Source: Gracilibacillus sp. YIM 98692
GTDB taxonomy: Bacteria; Bacillota; Bacilli; Bacillales; Amphibacillaceae
DNA: 64,000 nucleotides
Assembly: GCF_010993965.1 (NCBI RefSeq)
Contig: NZ_WIXM01000014.1
Location: 1 to 64,000, forward strand
Direction: 5' to 3'
The notes beneath the pieces were generated by a model. It was not told the DNA's origin. It did not search any database and saw only the letters and a list, made by a program, of their open reading frames with translations. Below, one piece after another: positions 45,070-54,673 of this stretch. Within the stretch, counting starts at the first letter, position 1. Each line of letters starts with the position of its first letter. Made by a program: the position numbers and the translations under genes.

Positions 45070-45921
45070 ATGAGAAGTGAAAAAGAGATGATGAATCTGA
45101 TCTTACTTTTTGCCAAGGAAGATGAACGAATTCGAGTAGTTGGCATGAATGGGTCCAGAGTAAATCAAAATGTACCAAGAGATGATTTTCAAGATTATGA
45201 CATAGTGTATGTCGTAACAGACATGTTGTCATTTATTGAGGATGACAAATGGATCGATTATTTTGGTGAGCGTATTATATTACAAAAACCAGAGGCTATG
45301 TCTTTATATCCAGCGGAATTAGGCAATTGGTTTTCCTATTTAATGTTACTGGAGGACGATATTCGCCTGGATTTGATGCTCATTCCACTTGAAGAACTGG
45401 ATTTTTATCTGAACGACGATTCATTAACAGAGATCTTATTGGATAAGGATCAGCGAGTAAACCAAACACTTAGTCCGTCAGACCGTGACTATCATGTAAA
45501 AAAACCTAGCAATACATGCTTTGATGATTGTTGCAATGAGTTTTGGTGGGTTTGTACATATGTTGCTAAAGGGTTATGCCGTAATGAGTTAATCTATGCA
45601 AATGATCATTTTGAAAAGATAGTACGTGAAGAGTTATTGCGTATGTTGGCATGGAAAGTAGGGATTGAAACGAATTTCAGTGTTAGCGTAGGAAAATCAT
45701 ATAAATACTTGGTTGAATTTGTAGACGAAAAAGTATGGGAACAAATCATATCTACATATAAACTGGATACGATTGCAGCATGTTGGCAGTCATTATTTAC
45801 AGCACAACAATTATTTCGTGTGCTTTCTTCCAATGTTGCCAAGCAGCATGGGTATGCCTATCCCGAATATGATGAAATGGTGAGCAAATATATCAAAAAG
45901 CTTTATCAGAATCACAGTTAG
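45070..45921 (+). CDS. Aminoglycoside 6-adenylyltransferase (AadK family)
   Basis: The 283-residue protein from the ATG at 45070 (gggagg site before it) has the length and motifs of AadK: nucleotidyl-transfer segment VVGMNGSRVNQNVPRDDFQDYDIVYVV (about 24-50), DIRLDLMLIPL (about 97-107), and NTCFDDCCNEFWWVCTYVAKGL (about 148-169). Such chromosomal enzymes adenylylate streptomycin at position 6 and give low-level resistance. It is a lone gene with no mobile-element marks nearby, so it looks intrinsic. Confidence 0.87.
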   Translation: MRSEKEMMNLILLFAKEDERIRVVGMNGSRVNQNVPRDDFQDYDIVYVVTDMLSFIEDDKWIDYFGERIILQKPEAMSLYPAELGNWFSYLMLLEDDIRLDLMLIPLEELDFYLNDDSLTEILLDKDQRVNQTLSPSDRDYHVKKPSNTCFDDCCNEFWWVCTYVAKGLCRNELIYANDHFEKIVREELLRMLAWKVGIETNFSVSVGKSYKYLVEFVDEKVWEQIISTYKLDTIAACWQSLFTAQQLFRVLSSNVAKQHGYAYPEYDEMVSKYIKKLYQNHS

Positions 45922-46007
45922 CTATCATAATCCTATATGAACTCAACTATCAATGTTAAAACAAACTAAATCATCATTTTAAACCAAAAAAAGTGTTCAT
46001 AGACTGA

Positions 46008-46036
46008 TTGACAAAATGGGGGAAAGCGAATACAAT
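46008..46036 (+). promoter_or_regulatory. Sigma-A promoter of the GH32 gene
   Basis: TTGACA (46008-46013), a 17-base spacer and TACAAT (46031-46036) make a near-perfect promoter. The transcript would have a leader of about 250 bases before the GH32 start. Confidence 0.8.
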
Positions 46037-46042
46037 GTATTT

Positions 46043-46075
46043 AAACGATTACGTTAATCGTTTACGTAATCGTTT
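46043..46075 (+). promoter_or_regulatory. Three-half-site operator overlapping the GH32 transcription start
   Basis: AAACGATTA (46043-46051), then TAATCGTTT twice (46055-46063 and 46067-46075), each 3 bases apart. The first two form a 9-3-9 inverted repeat and the third repeats a half site. The CG-centred words fit a LacI/GalR-type repressor. Its place just after the -10 box suits a roadblock. Confidence 0.7.
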
Positions 46076-46296
46076 AATAGATCGATGAAGCTATTGAAAA
46101 GTTGAAATAGCGGTGTTAACGCTTGCAATATTGCTACGTACAAGGGTTAACTGTACAGGGGCTAAAAACTAGCAAAATGATTTAGTATTGTTCATGAATC
46201 AAGAAATCACTAAGTAATACAAAAAGGTTATCGATGTCATAAATGTTTGACGATAAATAGCTATTTTTACCAATATGATGGATAGGAGTGTTAACG

Positions 46297-47784
46297 TTGA
46301 CTGTTATGGGTTTAAAAGAAAATTCAAATTATTATACAGAAGAACATCGTCCAAGCTTTCATTTTACTCCTCAAAAAAATTGGATGAATGATCCAAATGG
46401 CTTGGTCTACTATAAAGGGGAGTATCACTTGTTTTATCAGTACCATCCTTTTGGTATGCAATGGGGTCCTATGCACTGGGGGCATGCAGTAAGTAATGAT
46501 TTATTACATTGGAAGCATTTGCCGATAGCGCTAGAACCCGATGAGTTAGGGATGATTTTTTCTGGCAGCGTAATGGTTGATAAGAAGGATACAACAGGTT
46601 TTTTTGGTGGTGATGAGGGGTTAGTAGCTTTTTTTACACATCATTCAAAAGATGAAGTGCAGAGTCAAAGTATGGCTTATAGTAAAGATAATGGCAGAAC
46701 ATGGACGAAATATGAAGGAAACCCTATTATATCTAATCCAGGTATTAAAGATTTTCGTGATCCCAAAGTAGTCTGGCATGAGGGCTCTGATAAATGGGTG
46801 ATGGTGCTTGCAGTTGGGGACAGAGTACAGTTTTATGGATCACAAAATTTAATAGATTGGGATTTATTAAGTGAGTTTGGCCAAGGAGAAGGAGCCCACG
46901 GCGGAGTGTGGGAGTGTCCTGATTTGTTTCCATTGAATGTAAATGGGGATACATCTAGAACAAAATGGGTTTTACAAGTAGATTTACAAGAGAAAGCGTA
47001 TGCAGGTGGTTCAGGAGCACAATATTTAATAGGAAACTTTGATGGAAAGAAGTTCATCAATGATCAGTCACCTGACCATGTGAACTGGGTAGATTATGGA
47101 AAAGATTTTTATGCTGCACAATCTTTTTCAGATATCCCTTCAGAAGATGGTCGACGAATATGGTTAGCATGGATGAGTAATTGGCAATATGCAAATGATG
47201 TCCCAACAAACCCATGGCGAAGTGCGATGACTATACCGAGAGAAGTACGATTAGTGGAAGATGAAAAAGGTGACTTAAAACTGATCCAGCAGCCAGTCCG
47301 AGAATTGGATGAAATAAAAATGCATCAAAAGAATTTGTGTAACGTGAATGTGTCTCCTGAGGATAACCCAATAGAGTCACTTCAATACGATACCTGTGAA
47401 ATCATTACACAGATGAAATCGATTGATGCAAAGGAATTCGGTTTTAAAATAAAACAAGGAGTAGATGAGGAAACTATGATTGGTTATTATGCTCAGGAGG
47501 AGGTTATATTTTTTAATAGAACCAAATCAGGCTCAAAAGTTGACTTCCATGAACAGTTTCCTACTAAACAACAGGTGCATTTACCTTTAAAAGATCAAAC
47601 TCTTCAGTTAAGAATATTAGTTGACCGTTCTTCGGTTGAAGTGTTTGTAAATGATGGAGAAGTTGTACTCACTAATCTTATACTCCCATCTAAAACGAGT
47701 AATAACATGGGTTTCTTTGTAAAAAATGGTAATGTGCAAATTTCAGAATTGTCTATTTGTGAGATAGAGAGTGTGTGGAATTAA
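46297..47784 (+). CDS. GH32 beta-fructofuranosidase (sucrase/levanase type)
   Basis: From a TTG at 46297 (taggag eight bases before) the protein has 495 residues. An earlier GTG overlaps the site, and the ATG at 46306 is also possible. The five-blade propeller motifs are WMNDPNG (nucleophile Asp32), FRDPK (Asp155) and WECPD (acid/base Glu206). The C-terminal beta-sandwich carries LRILVDRSSVEVFVNDGE. It cleaves beta-fructosyl bonds of sucrose, sucrose phosphate, levan or inulin. It has no signal peptide, so it should act inside the cell on imported sugar. No transporter accompanies it. Confidence 0.9.
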   Translation: MTVMGLKENSNYYTEEHRPSFHFTPQKNWMNDPNGLVYYKGEYHLFYQYHPFGMQWGPMHWGHAVSNDLLHWKHLPIALEPDELGMIFSGSVMVDKKDTTGFFGGDEGLVAFFTHHSKDEVQSQSMAYSKDNGRTWTKYEGNPIISNPGIKDFRDPKVVWHEGSDKWVMVLAVGDRVQFYGSQNLIDWDLLSEFGQGEGAHGGVWECPDLFPLNVNGDTSRTKWVLQVDLQEKAYAGGSGAQYLIGNFDGKKFINDQSPDHVNWVDYGKDFYAAQSFSDIPSEDGRRIWLAWMSNWQYANDVPTNPWRSAMTIPREVRLVEDEKGDLKLIQQPVRELDEIKMHQKNLCNVNVSPEDNPIESLQYDTCEIITQMKSIDAKEFGFKIKQGVDEETMIGYYAQEEVIFFNRTKSGSKVDFHEQFPTKQQVHLPLKDQTLQLRILVDRSSVEVFVNDGEVVLTNLILPSKTSNNMGFFVKNGNVQISELSICEIESVWN

Positions 47785-47978
47785 ATATAAGAAACAAGGA
47801 CACGATTGTCCACATCATTATAGGCAATCGTTTGCTTAAGGTATTCAAAGGAAAATGATAGGGTGGAAATATATGTAATTGATTCGTAATAGGTGGATTA
47901 CTATTAGTTATAGGTATAGCGTTTATTATCGTAACCAATTATAGATCTATAAAACATAGTTATTTTCATTTCTACAAT
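47785..47978. other. Short spacer with a possible membrane-protein remnant
   Basis: A frame near 47888-47980 reads IGGLLLVIGIAFIIVTNYRS without a proper start and with an upstream stop. It may be the tail of a lost membrane protein gene. Nothing functional is evident. Confidence 0.3.
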
Positions 47979-48033
47979 AAGCTAACCCTCATTATGGACA
48001 TTTGTTCATAGTGAGGGTTAGCTTTATTTTTTT
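47979..48033 (+). terminator. Strong terminator after GH32 gene
   Basis: AAGCTAACCCTCA / TGAGGGTTAGCTT, a 13-base perfect stem, then tattttttt. Confidence 0.92.
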
Positions 48034-48159
48034 AAGATACCTATGACTCATTTATTACTAATGGAGGAATTTTATAGACTTTAAGTCCTGTTATATAAAA
48101 GGAAAAATATAGATTTATTTACTCATTTTTGAAAATCTTATAAAACGTTTTCCAAAAAG

Positions 48160-48173
48160 TGTCAACGTTTTCG
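48160..48173 (+). promoter_or_regulatory. Possible cre site upstream of GH31 gene
   Basis: TGTCAACGTTTTCG matches the cre consensus at 12 of 14 positions. A nearby AAAACGTTTT (48142-48151) is a weaker candidate. Catabolite repression of the glucosidase would be expected. Confidence 0.4.
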
Positions 48174-48269
48174 AATGTTTGTGCAATCGGTTGTATAGGT
48201 AATAGGGACCTCTTGTTAGAGCATTAAATGGTAGATTGTAAAGATTCGAAATTGTCTGTAAAATCAAAC

Positions 48270-48287
48270 TTGTCTTGCGCAAGACAA
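48270..48287 (+). promoter_or_regulatory. 18-base perfect palindrome, LacI-type operator
   Basis: TTGTCTTGCGCAAGACAA is its own reverse complement and is centred on TTGCGCAA, a core used by LacI/GalR repressors. It lies 26 bases before the GH31 start, so it could block transcription or, as RNA, form a hairpin next to the ribosome binding site. Confidence 0.65.
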
Positions 48288-48312
48288 ATTTATCCAAGAG
48301 AAAGGTGATACT

Positions 48313-50859
48313 ATGAAGAAACTTAGTCAAACAATGATAGTTTCTGTAATGATTATAGCAATGATCATTACAATGGCTCCTATCACTTCTTTGGCAGTGG
48401 ATAAACCGCATCCGGAAATTCCACTAAACAAAGAAAATTTTGAAGAGCCCTTAATTGTGCAAGATATTAAAGAATTAGAAAATGGTGTAAAACTGGATTT
48501 GGGCGCAGATCACGATGGGTATATTTACTTGTTGGATAACGATATTGCTCAAATAGCAGTTGTCGAAAAGGGAGAAGAAGTTGAATATTCACGAGGAATT
48601 GCAAAGAAAGAATGGGAAACACCTTCATTCAAAACAACAGACAAAGAGAATACATACCAACTAGATACTGACGAGATCTCTGTTGTTATTAATAAAGAAC
48701 CTTACGGTGTGAAATTCTTAGATGAGAATGGCAACCTCATTAATGAGGACTATACTGGATTCGATTCATCTGCTGGTTATGAAGATGGGAAACCGTATGT
48801 ATTCAGAGAAACAACAAATGATGAAGCATTCTATGGCTTTGGTGAGCAAACCGGATTGGAGCTAAATAAACGTGGGAAAAGCATGGGTATGTGGAATACG
48901 GATAACTATGCTTACTCTAAAGATTCAAAATATGTTTATGTGTCTATTCCGTTTTTTATGGGCTTGAAAGACGAAAAAGCATACGGTATTTTCTTTGACA
49001 ACTCGCATCGTTCCTATTATGAAATGGCTAGTGAGAGCGATGATTACTACTATTTCTATGCCGATGGCGGACAGTTAAATTACTATTTTATTTATGGGCC
49101 TGAAATCAGCAATGTAGTGGATCAATATACAGAAATCACAGGTAAATATGAGCTTCCTGCAGAGTGGACAATGGGTCTGCATCAAAGTAAGTGGGAATAC
49201 ACTGCTGACGAAATTTTAGAAGTAGCTCAAACATACCGTGATAAAAATATTCCGTTAGATGTAATGCACTTTGATATCGACTATATGCAAGAATATCGAT
49301 TGTTTACATGGTCAGAAGAGTACAAACAAGCATTGGATCAATTAAAGTCTATGGAAGGATTTCATGCGATTGCTATTAATGACCCAGCGGTGAAAAAAGA
49401 AGAAGGCTACTTTATGTATGATGAAGGAACAGAAAATGATTATTGGGCAAAAAATGCTGATGGAACTCCATTTGTAGGTCCAGTATGGCCTGGAGATTCT
49501 ATGTTCCCAGACTTCTCAAAAGAAGAAGTAAGAGACTGGTGGGCTGATAAGCATAGCATTCTGTTTGATGCAGGAATCGATGGTATTTGGAATGATATGA
49601 ATGAGCCTGCAGTGTTTGAAGCAGAATCTTACTGGACCATGCCATTAGATTCGTATTTTGGTTCAGAAGATAATAAAATCTTACACGAAGAATATCACAA
49701 TTTATTCGGGCATGACGAAGCAGAAGCAACATATAATGCATTTGAAATGCACAAGCCTAATGAGCGTCCGTTTGTTTTAACACGTGATATGTACGCTGGT
49801 ACTCAACGTTATTCTGCTCTTTGGACGGGTGATAACGTGAGTAATTGGGAGCACCTAGAAATGACTCTTCCAATGAACATGAACATCGGTTTATCCGGGG
49901 TTCCAATGGTCGGTGGAGATATCGGCGGTTTTGCCGGTCGTCCTGATGCAGAATTGTTCGCACGTTGGATCCAAATCGGCGCCTTTTCTCCTTTTGCACG
50001 TATCCATTACGACAGTGATTCAAAGGCTGAAGTTAAACAAGGACAAGAACCTTGGGCATTCGGTCAGGAAGTAGAAGATATTAGCCGTAAATATATTGAA
50101 ATGCGTTATCAGCTAATGCCTTATTTGTATAATGCGATGCAAGAGGCGACTGAAACAGGTAAACCCGTTCAGCAGCCACTTGTCTACCATTTCCAAGAAG
50201 ATAAAAACACATATGATATTCATAAGCAATTCATGTTTGGTGACAGTATCATGGTAGCTCCAGTTTTAGAAGAAGGTGCTACATCTGTTGATGTGTACTT
50301 GCCAAAAGGCGAAACGTGGGTAGACTTCTGGACTGGAAAAGAATACGAAGGAAATCAAACGATAACACAACAAGCGGAATTAGATCACACGCCTATCTTT
50401 ATCAAAAAGGACTCTATCATTCCAACACGTGAAGTACAGCAATACACTGGGGAAAAACCACTTAAAAATCTAGTGTTAGACACATACTTGAATGATAGTG
50501 CTACTTATTCATTCTATGAAGATGATAGTCAATCACTAGATTATAAGAATGGTGAATACAATGTGACAAACTTTACAGTGAACAAACAAAATAAAAACAT
50601 CATCACATTTGAACAACAAAAAGAAGTACAAAATTACGGAGATTCAGATATAGCATCTTACACATTAAAACTGAACCAAGTAGAAGAGCCACGAAAAGTT
50701 CAGGCAGCTTCTGCTAAGTACAAACAAGTGGATAGCAAAGATGACGTGAAAGATACAAAAGAAACATATTATTATGACCAAGCAGAAAGTACGTTATATG
50801 TTAACATTCCGGAAGACGAAGAACGTAAAGTACAACTTTTCTTCAATGGGAAAAAATAA
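48313..50859 (+). CDS. Secreted GH31 alpha-glucosidase
   Basis: An 848-residue protein with a signal peptide (residues 1 to about 28, ending SLA). The N-terminal beta-sandwich includes FYGFGEQTGLELNKRG (about 173-188). The barrel carries the nucleophile Asp428 in GIWNDMNEPAVF and the acid/base Asp507 in WTGDNVSNWEHL. The C-terminal beta domains follow. It splits terminal alpha-linked glucose from maltodextrins or isomalto-oligosaccharides outside the cell. Its ribosome binding site is aaaggtg. The amylase gene follows after 96 bases with no clear terminator, so the two may be co-transcribed. Confidence 0.92.
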   Translation: MKKLSQTMIVSVMIIAMIITMAPITSLAVDKPHPEIPLNKENFEEPLIVQDIKELENGVKLDLGADHDGYIYLLDNDIAQIAVVEKGEEVEYSRGIAKKEWETPSFKTTDKENTYQLDTDEISVVINKEPYGVKFLDENGNLINEDYTGFDSSAGYEDGKPYVFRETTNDEAFYGFGEQTGLELNKRGKSMGMWNTDNYAYSKDSKYVYVSIPFFMGLKDEKAYGIFFDNSHRSYYEMASESDDYYYFYADGGQLNYYFIYGPEISNVVDQYTEITGKYELPAEWTMGLHQSKWEYTADEILEVAQTYRDKNIPLDVMHFDIDYMQEYRLFTWSEEYKQALDQLKSMEGFHAIAINDPAVKKEEGYFMYDEGTENDYWAKNADGTPFVGPVWPGDSMFPDFSKEEVRDWWADKHSILFDAGIDGIWNDMNEPAVFEAESYWTMPLDSYFGSEDNKILHEEYHNLFGHDEAEATYNAFEMHKPNERPFVLTRDMYAGTQRYSALWTGDNVSNWEHLEMTLPMNMNIGLSGVPMVGGDIGGFAGRPDAELFARWIQIGAFSPFARIHYDSDSKAEVKQGQEPWAFGQEVEDISRKYIEMRYQLMPYLYNAMQEATETGKPVQQPLVYHFQEDKNTYDIHKQFMFGDSIMVAPVLEEGATSVDVYLPKGETWVDFWTGKEYEGNQTITQQAELDHTPIFIKKDSIIPTREVQQYTGEKPLKNLVLDTYLNDSATYSFYEDDSQSLDYKNGEYNVTNFTVNKQNKNIITFEQQKEVQNYGDSDIASYTLKLNQVEEPRKVQAASAKYKQVDSKDDVKDTKETYYYDQAESTLYVNIPEDEERKVQLFFNGKK

Positions 50860-50955
50860 ATAGTTAAGTTATAGTTTTATGAATTTTTATCTATGATTTG
50901 AATAGATGCCTGATACAGCAGGTGTCTGTTTAAATCAAAAAGGGAGGAGAATCAC

Positions 50956-52566
50956 ATGAAAAAGAAAGTATTAGCAGGTTTATTAACGATTCCATTACTA
51001 TTTAGTACTCAAACCAGCATTCTTGCTGAAGGCAAAGCACCAATAAAGCAAGATAAAATAGTTCAGACAGAAAATGATGTATTTTATGAAATATTAGTCC
51101 GATCATTTGCTGATTCAGATGGAGATGGTGTAGGAGATTTGCGCGGAGTTGCAGAAAAATTGGATTATATTGAAGATTTAGGTGCGACTGCTATTTGGTT
51201 AATGCCAATTACTCCTTCCCCAACTTATCATAAATATGATACAACAGATTACTATTCTATCGATCCAGAATATGGTGACATCGAAGATTTTCAATATTTA
51301 GTTGAAGAGGCTGATAAGCGCGGTATTGATGTTATTATGGATTTTGTTGTGAATCATACAAGCATAGAGCACCCATGGTTCCAGCAAGCGATGGATCCAG
51401 ATAGTGAATATCGTGACTATTATATTTGGGCAGATGAAAATACGGATACTAATGAAAAAGGCCCGTGGGATCAACAGATGTGGCATGAGGCAGAAAGTGG
51501 CGATCACTATTTAGCACATTTTTATGACACACTACCATCTGTTATTCCAGACTTGAATTTTTATAATAATGAAGTGCAAGACGAAATTATTAATGCTGCA
51601 AAACATTGGATGGATCTAGGAGTTGATGGCTTCCGTCTGGATGCTGCACCTCATATCTACTGGCCGGGCGATGGTGTACATTATGATCATGAAGCGAACG
51701 TTCAATGGTGGAAAAAATTCGAAACAGAATTACAAAAGGTAGATCCAGATGTTTATTTAGTAGGGGAGATTTGGCAGGATAAAGAAGTAGTTGCTTCTTA
51801 CTATGAGGGAATGGAATCCGCATTTAACTTTGATCTTGGTGATGCAATCATGGAGTCTGTTCAAACGGGAGAAAATCATGATATCGCTGAACTTCAAGAA
51901 GAAGTACTTGCGCTTTATAATAAGAAAAGAGAAGGTGGGGCAACAGACGCTGTCTTTTTAAATAACCATGATGAAGTGCGTACGATGACCCAATTTGAGG
52001 GAAATGAAAAGAAGGCTAAATTAGCAGCATCTATCTTAATGACTTTATCAGGTAATCCGTATATTTACTATGGTGAAGAGCTTGGTATGGTAGGAGATAA
52101 AACTAGCAGATCAAATAAATTTGGTGATAATCCTGACATCTATATTCGAGAACCATTTAAGTGGGAAGTAGAAGATGACGAATATTTAACAAATTGGATG
52201 GAACCAATATATAACACTGGTGAGACAGCAGTAACGGTAGAGGAGCAAATCAACGACCCGAATTCTATGTTAGGTCATTACCGTGATCTGATTGAAGTAC
52301 GTAAATCTAGTAAAGCACTGATGAATGGTGAGATTGAAGCCGTTGAAACAGGCAATGAAAAAGTACTAGCATATAAACGTGTTGATGAAGAGGAAACGAA
52401 TCTAGTTGTACACAACTTAAGCAAGGAAACGGTTAAGGTCAGCTTAACTTTGGACGATATGAGAAAAGTAAATATTGTGTATGCGACAGACAAAGTCAAA
52501 CGCAATCATGGTAAAAAGCGAATTAACCTTACCCTTCCAGCACAATCCAGTGCGATTTTAGAATAA
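50956..52566 (+). CDS. Secreted GH13 alpha-amylase-type glucosidase
   Basis: A 536-residue secreted protein (signal peptide to about residue 24, SILA/EG). It has a Ca-binding DSDGDGVGDLRGV loop (about 54-66), the GH13 blocks VIMDFVVNHT (about 131-140), GFRLDAA (nucleophile Asp229), LVGEIW (acid/base Glu271) and NNHDEVR (Asp339). The family includes alpha-amylases, oligo-1,6-glucosidases and cyclomaltodextrinases; the DSDGDGVGDLRG loop also occurs in the oligo-1,6-glucosidase group, so a dextrin or isomalto-oligosaccharide substrate is possible. A terminator follows. Confidence 0.9.
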   Translation: MKKKVLAGLLTIPLLFSTQTSILAEGKAPIKQDKIVQTENDVFYEILVRSFADSDGDGVGDLRGVAEKLDYIEDLGATAIWLMPITPSPTYHKYDTTDYYSIDPEYGDIEDFQYLVEEADKRGIDVIMDFVVNHTSIEHPWFQQAMDPDSEYRDYYIWADENTDTNEKGPWDQQMWHEAESGDHYLAHFYDTLPSVIPDLNFYNNEVQDEIINAAKHWMDLGVDGFRLDAAPHIYWPGDGVHYDHEANVQWWKKFETELQKVDPDVYLVGEIWQDKEVVASYYEGMESAFNFDLGDAIMESVQTGENHDIAELQEEVLALYNKKREGGATDAVFLNNHDEVRTMTQFEGNEKKAKLAASILMTLSGNPYIYYGEELGMVGDKTSRSNKFGDNPDIYIREPFKWEVEDDEYLTNWMEPIYNTGETAVTVEEQINDPNSMLGHYRDLIEVRKSSKALMNGEIEAVETGNEKVLAYKRVDEEETNLVVHNLSKETVKVSLTLDDMRKVNIVYATDKVKRNHGKKRINLTLPAQSSAILE

Positions 52567-52576
52567 GCTTTCTTCA

Positions 52577-52615
52577 AATAAGCAAAAAGTCAGATGGCTT
52601 TTTGCTTATTTATTT
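52577..52615 (+). terminator. Terminator after GH13 gene
   Basis: AATAAGCAAAAAG / CTTTTTGCTTATT, a 13-base perfect stem, with a T-rich tail. Confidence 0.9.
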
Positions 52616-52663
52616 ATCGTCCTTAAAATAAAAAAGATAATGATGCAAATGGGAAGTGAATTT

Positions 52664-54433
52664 ATGTGGAAAAAAGAAATATTTCTTTCTTTTTACGTAT
52701 TGGGGAGTCTTCTTATATTTTCCATAGGATGTACACCTAATGAACCAAATGAATCAGATGGAAAAGTTAGTTTGTTAGAAATTACAAAGGATAAAGCTGC
52801 ATATTCACCAGGCGAAGCTGTTACTTTTCGTTTAACCTTAAATAAAGAAGTAATTGGCCAAAACATTTTTGTTCGTTATAAACATTTAAATGACGTGATT
52901 CAGGAGGAGAAAATAGAGTTAACTGGTGACCAAGAGATTACGTGGGAATGGCAGCCACCTAATAAAGATTTTCAAGGGTATATGGTGGAAATTGTTTTAA
53001 CTGATGGTGAGGAAATAACCAATCAACTTAATATGGGAGTAGATGTTTCTTCGGATTGGAGCAAATTTCCGAGATATGGGTACTTGGCAAATTTTCAGAC
53101 GATCAATGAACAAGAACAGCAAAGAATTATAGAAAAGTTAAATCGATTCCATATAAATGGGATTCAATTTTATGATTGGCAAGATAGACATGATCATCCT
53201 TTGAAAATGGAAAATGGAGAAGTTGCTTCAACATGGCAGGACATTGCCAACAGAGAAGTTTCTAAGCAAACAATAGAAAACTATATTGAAATGGCTCATG
53301 AAAAAAATATGAAGGCAATGAATTACAATCTATTATTCGGTGCTAATGAGAACTATGAGGTAAAAGGGGTGAGCAGAGAATGGGGGATATTTAAAGATCC
53401 TAATCAGAATGAACAAGATAAGCACCCATTACCAGAGGAATGGAAAAGCAACATTTATTTATTTGATCCCTCTAATTTAAAGTGGCAGAGGTTTCTATTT
53501 GAAAAGGAACAAGAGGTATTTAACCAGTTAAATTTCGATGGCTGGCACGTTGACCAGCTTGGTCATCGAGGAGACGTGTGGAATAAGGACGGAGAAAAAG
53601 TAGACTTATGGGAAACTTATCCCACTTTTTTAAAAAAAGCGAAGGATAAATTGGATGTAGACTTAGTAATGAATGCTGTATCACAGTATGGCCAGGCTGA
53701 AATTGCCCAATCGCCTGTAAACTTTTTATATACAGAAACATGGGAGCATCCGTATTATCAAGACCTAAAGCAAATAGTCGACGAGAATAAACGACTAAGT
53801 GACGGCAGGCTTCAAACTGTATTAGCAGCCTATATGAACTATGATCTTGCTGATTCTCCAGGAGAATTTAACACTCCTGGTGTATTGTTTACGGATGCGG
53901 TTATTTTTGCTTCCGGAGGTGCTCACATAGAACTTGGGGAAAATTTGCTAGCTAAAGAGTATTTTCCAAATAAGAACTTAAATATCTCTAAAGAATTAAA
54001 TGAACAACTTATTAGTTATTATGATTTTTCTGTAGCCTATCAAAATCTTCTACGTGATGAATCGGTAGAAATAGACAAAGAGGTTCTGTCTAAAGAGAAC
54101 CTGTCCATAACCAAACACCCAGAGATAGGTTCTATTTGGAACTTTAACAAAAAAGTAGATAATAAAGAGATTCTACATTTTATTAATTTTACAAACGCCA
54201 CTTCATTAGAGTGGAGAGACCAAATGGGGGAACAAACAGAACCTAGATGGCTGGAAGATATCAGCATAACAGTTGATACGGATAAAAGAGTAGATAAAAT
54301 CTGGGTAGCTTCACCAGATATTGATCATGGTTCTGCTATTCCACTAGATTTCGAGCAATTAGATAACCGAGTTACCTTCAGGTTACCATCATTAAAATAT
54401 TGGGACATGGTTGTTCTTGAGTACAAATCTTAA
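52664..54433 (+). CDS. GH66 dextranase, lipoprotein
   Basis: The 589-residue protein starts at the ATG at 52664 and has a signal peptide with lipobox FSIGC (Cys23), so it is held on the outer membrane face. A beta-sandwich domain (about 30-125) precedes the GH66 barrel: GYLANFQ (about 136-142), GIQFYDWQDRHDHPL, the nucleophile Asp297 in DGWHVDQLGHRG and the acid/base Glu358 in LYTETWE, spacing that suits the family. A C-terminal beta domain ends it. GH66 enzymes are endo-dextranases or cycloisomalto-oligosaccharide synthases. No inserted CBM35 module is seen between strands, which favours plain dextranase. Confidence 0.88.
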   Translation: MWKKEIFLSFYVLGSLLIFSIGCTPNEPNESDGKVSLLEITKDKAAYSPGEAVTFRLTLNKEVIGQNIFVRYKHLNDVIQEEKIELTGDQEITWEWQPPNKDFQGYMVEIVLTDGEEITNQLNMGVDVSSDWSKFPRYGYLANFQTINEQEQQRIIEKLNRFHINGIQFYDWQDRHDHPLKMENGEVASTWQDIANREVSKQTIENYIEMAHEKNMKAMNYNLLFGANENYEVKGVSREWGIFKDPNQNEQDKHPLPEEWKSNIYLFDPSNLKWQRFLFEKEQEVFNQLNFDGWHVDQLGHRGDVWNKDGEKVDLWETYPTFLKKAKDKLDVDLVMNAVSQYGQAEIAQSPVNFLYTETWEHPYYQDLKQIVDENKRLSDGRLQTVLAAYMNYDLADSPGEFNTPGVLFTDAVIFASGGAHIELGENLLAKEYFPNKNLNISKELNEQLISYYDFSVAYQNLLRDESVEIDKEVLSKENLSITKHPEIGSIWNFNKKVDNKEILHFINFTNATSLEWRDQMGEQTEPRWLEDISITVDTDKRVDKIWVASPDIDHGSAIPLDFEQLDNRVTFRLPSLKYWDMVVLEYKS

Positions 54434-54565
54434 CTATTTGAATAGATGAACGTAAGTAAGGAGAAGAATTAAATAGATTACCCCATGATCTATGAATTTC
54501 CTCTCCTTAGTTTATCTTGCTAAATAGTGAATATCCCCCTTCTTGAATAATGTTAATTTTGAACG

Positions 54566-54595
54566 ACTTATCATGAAAAACCTATCATGATAAGT
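54566..54595. promoter_or_regulatory. Inverted repeat upstream of ABC operon, site 1
   Basis: ACTTATCATGA (54566-54576) and TCATGATAAGT (54585-54595) form 11-base perfect arms with an 8-base gap, a probable operator or hairpin. Confidence 0.55.
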
Positions 54596-54632
54596 GCTGG
54601 TAATTTTATAATTTGGAGGATTTATTTTACTT

Positions 54633-54655
54633 ATGTCACTTTTGAATAGTGACAT
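54633..54655. promoter_or_regulatory. Inverted repeat upstream of ABC operon, site 2
   Basis: ATGTCAC / GTGACAT, 7-base arms 9 bases apart, 40 bases upstream of the promoter. A candidate activator site. Confidence 0.45.
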
Positions 54656-54673
54656 TACCTGTATAACATTGTA

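Noticed and set aside
45070-45921. Aminoglycoside gene as part of a mobile resistance element
   Set aside because: No integrase, transposase, attachment site or flanking repeats are near, and AadK-type genes are common chromosomal genes in Bacillus relatives.
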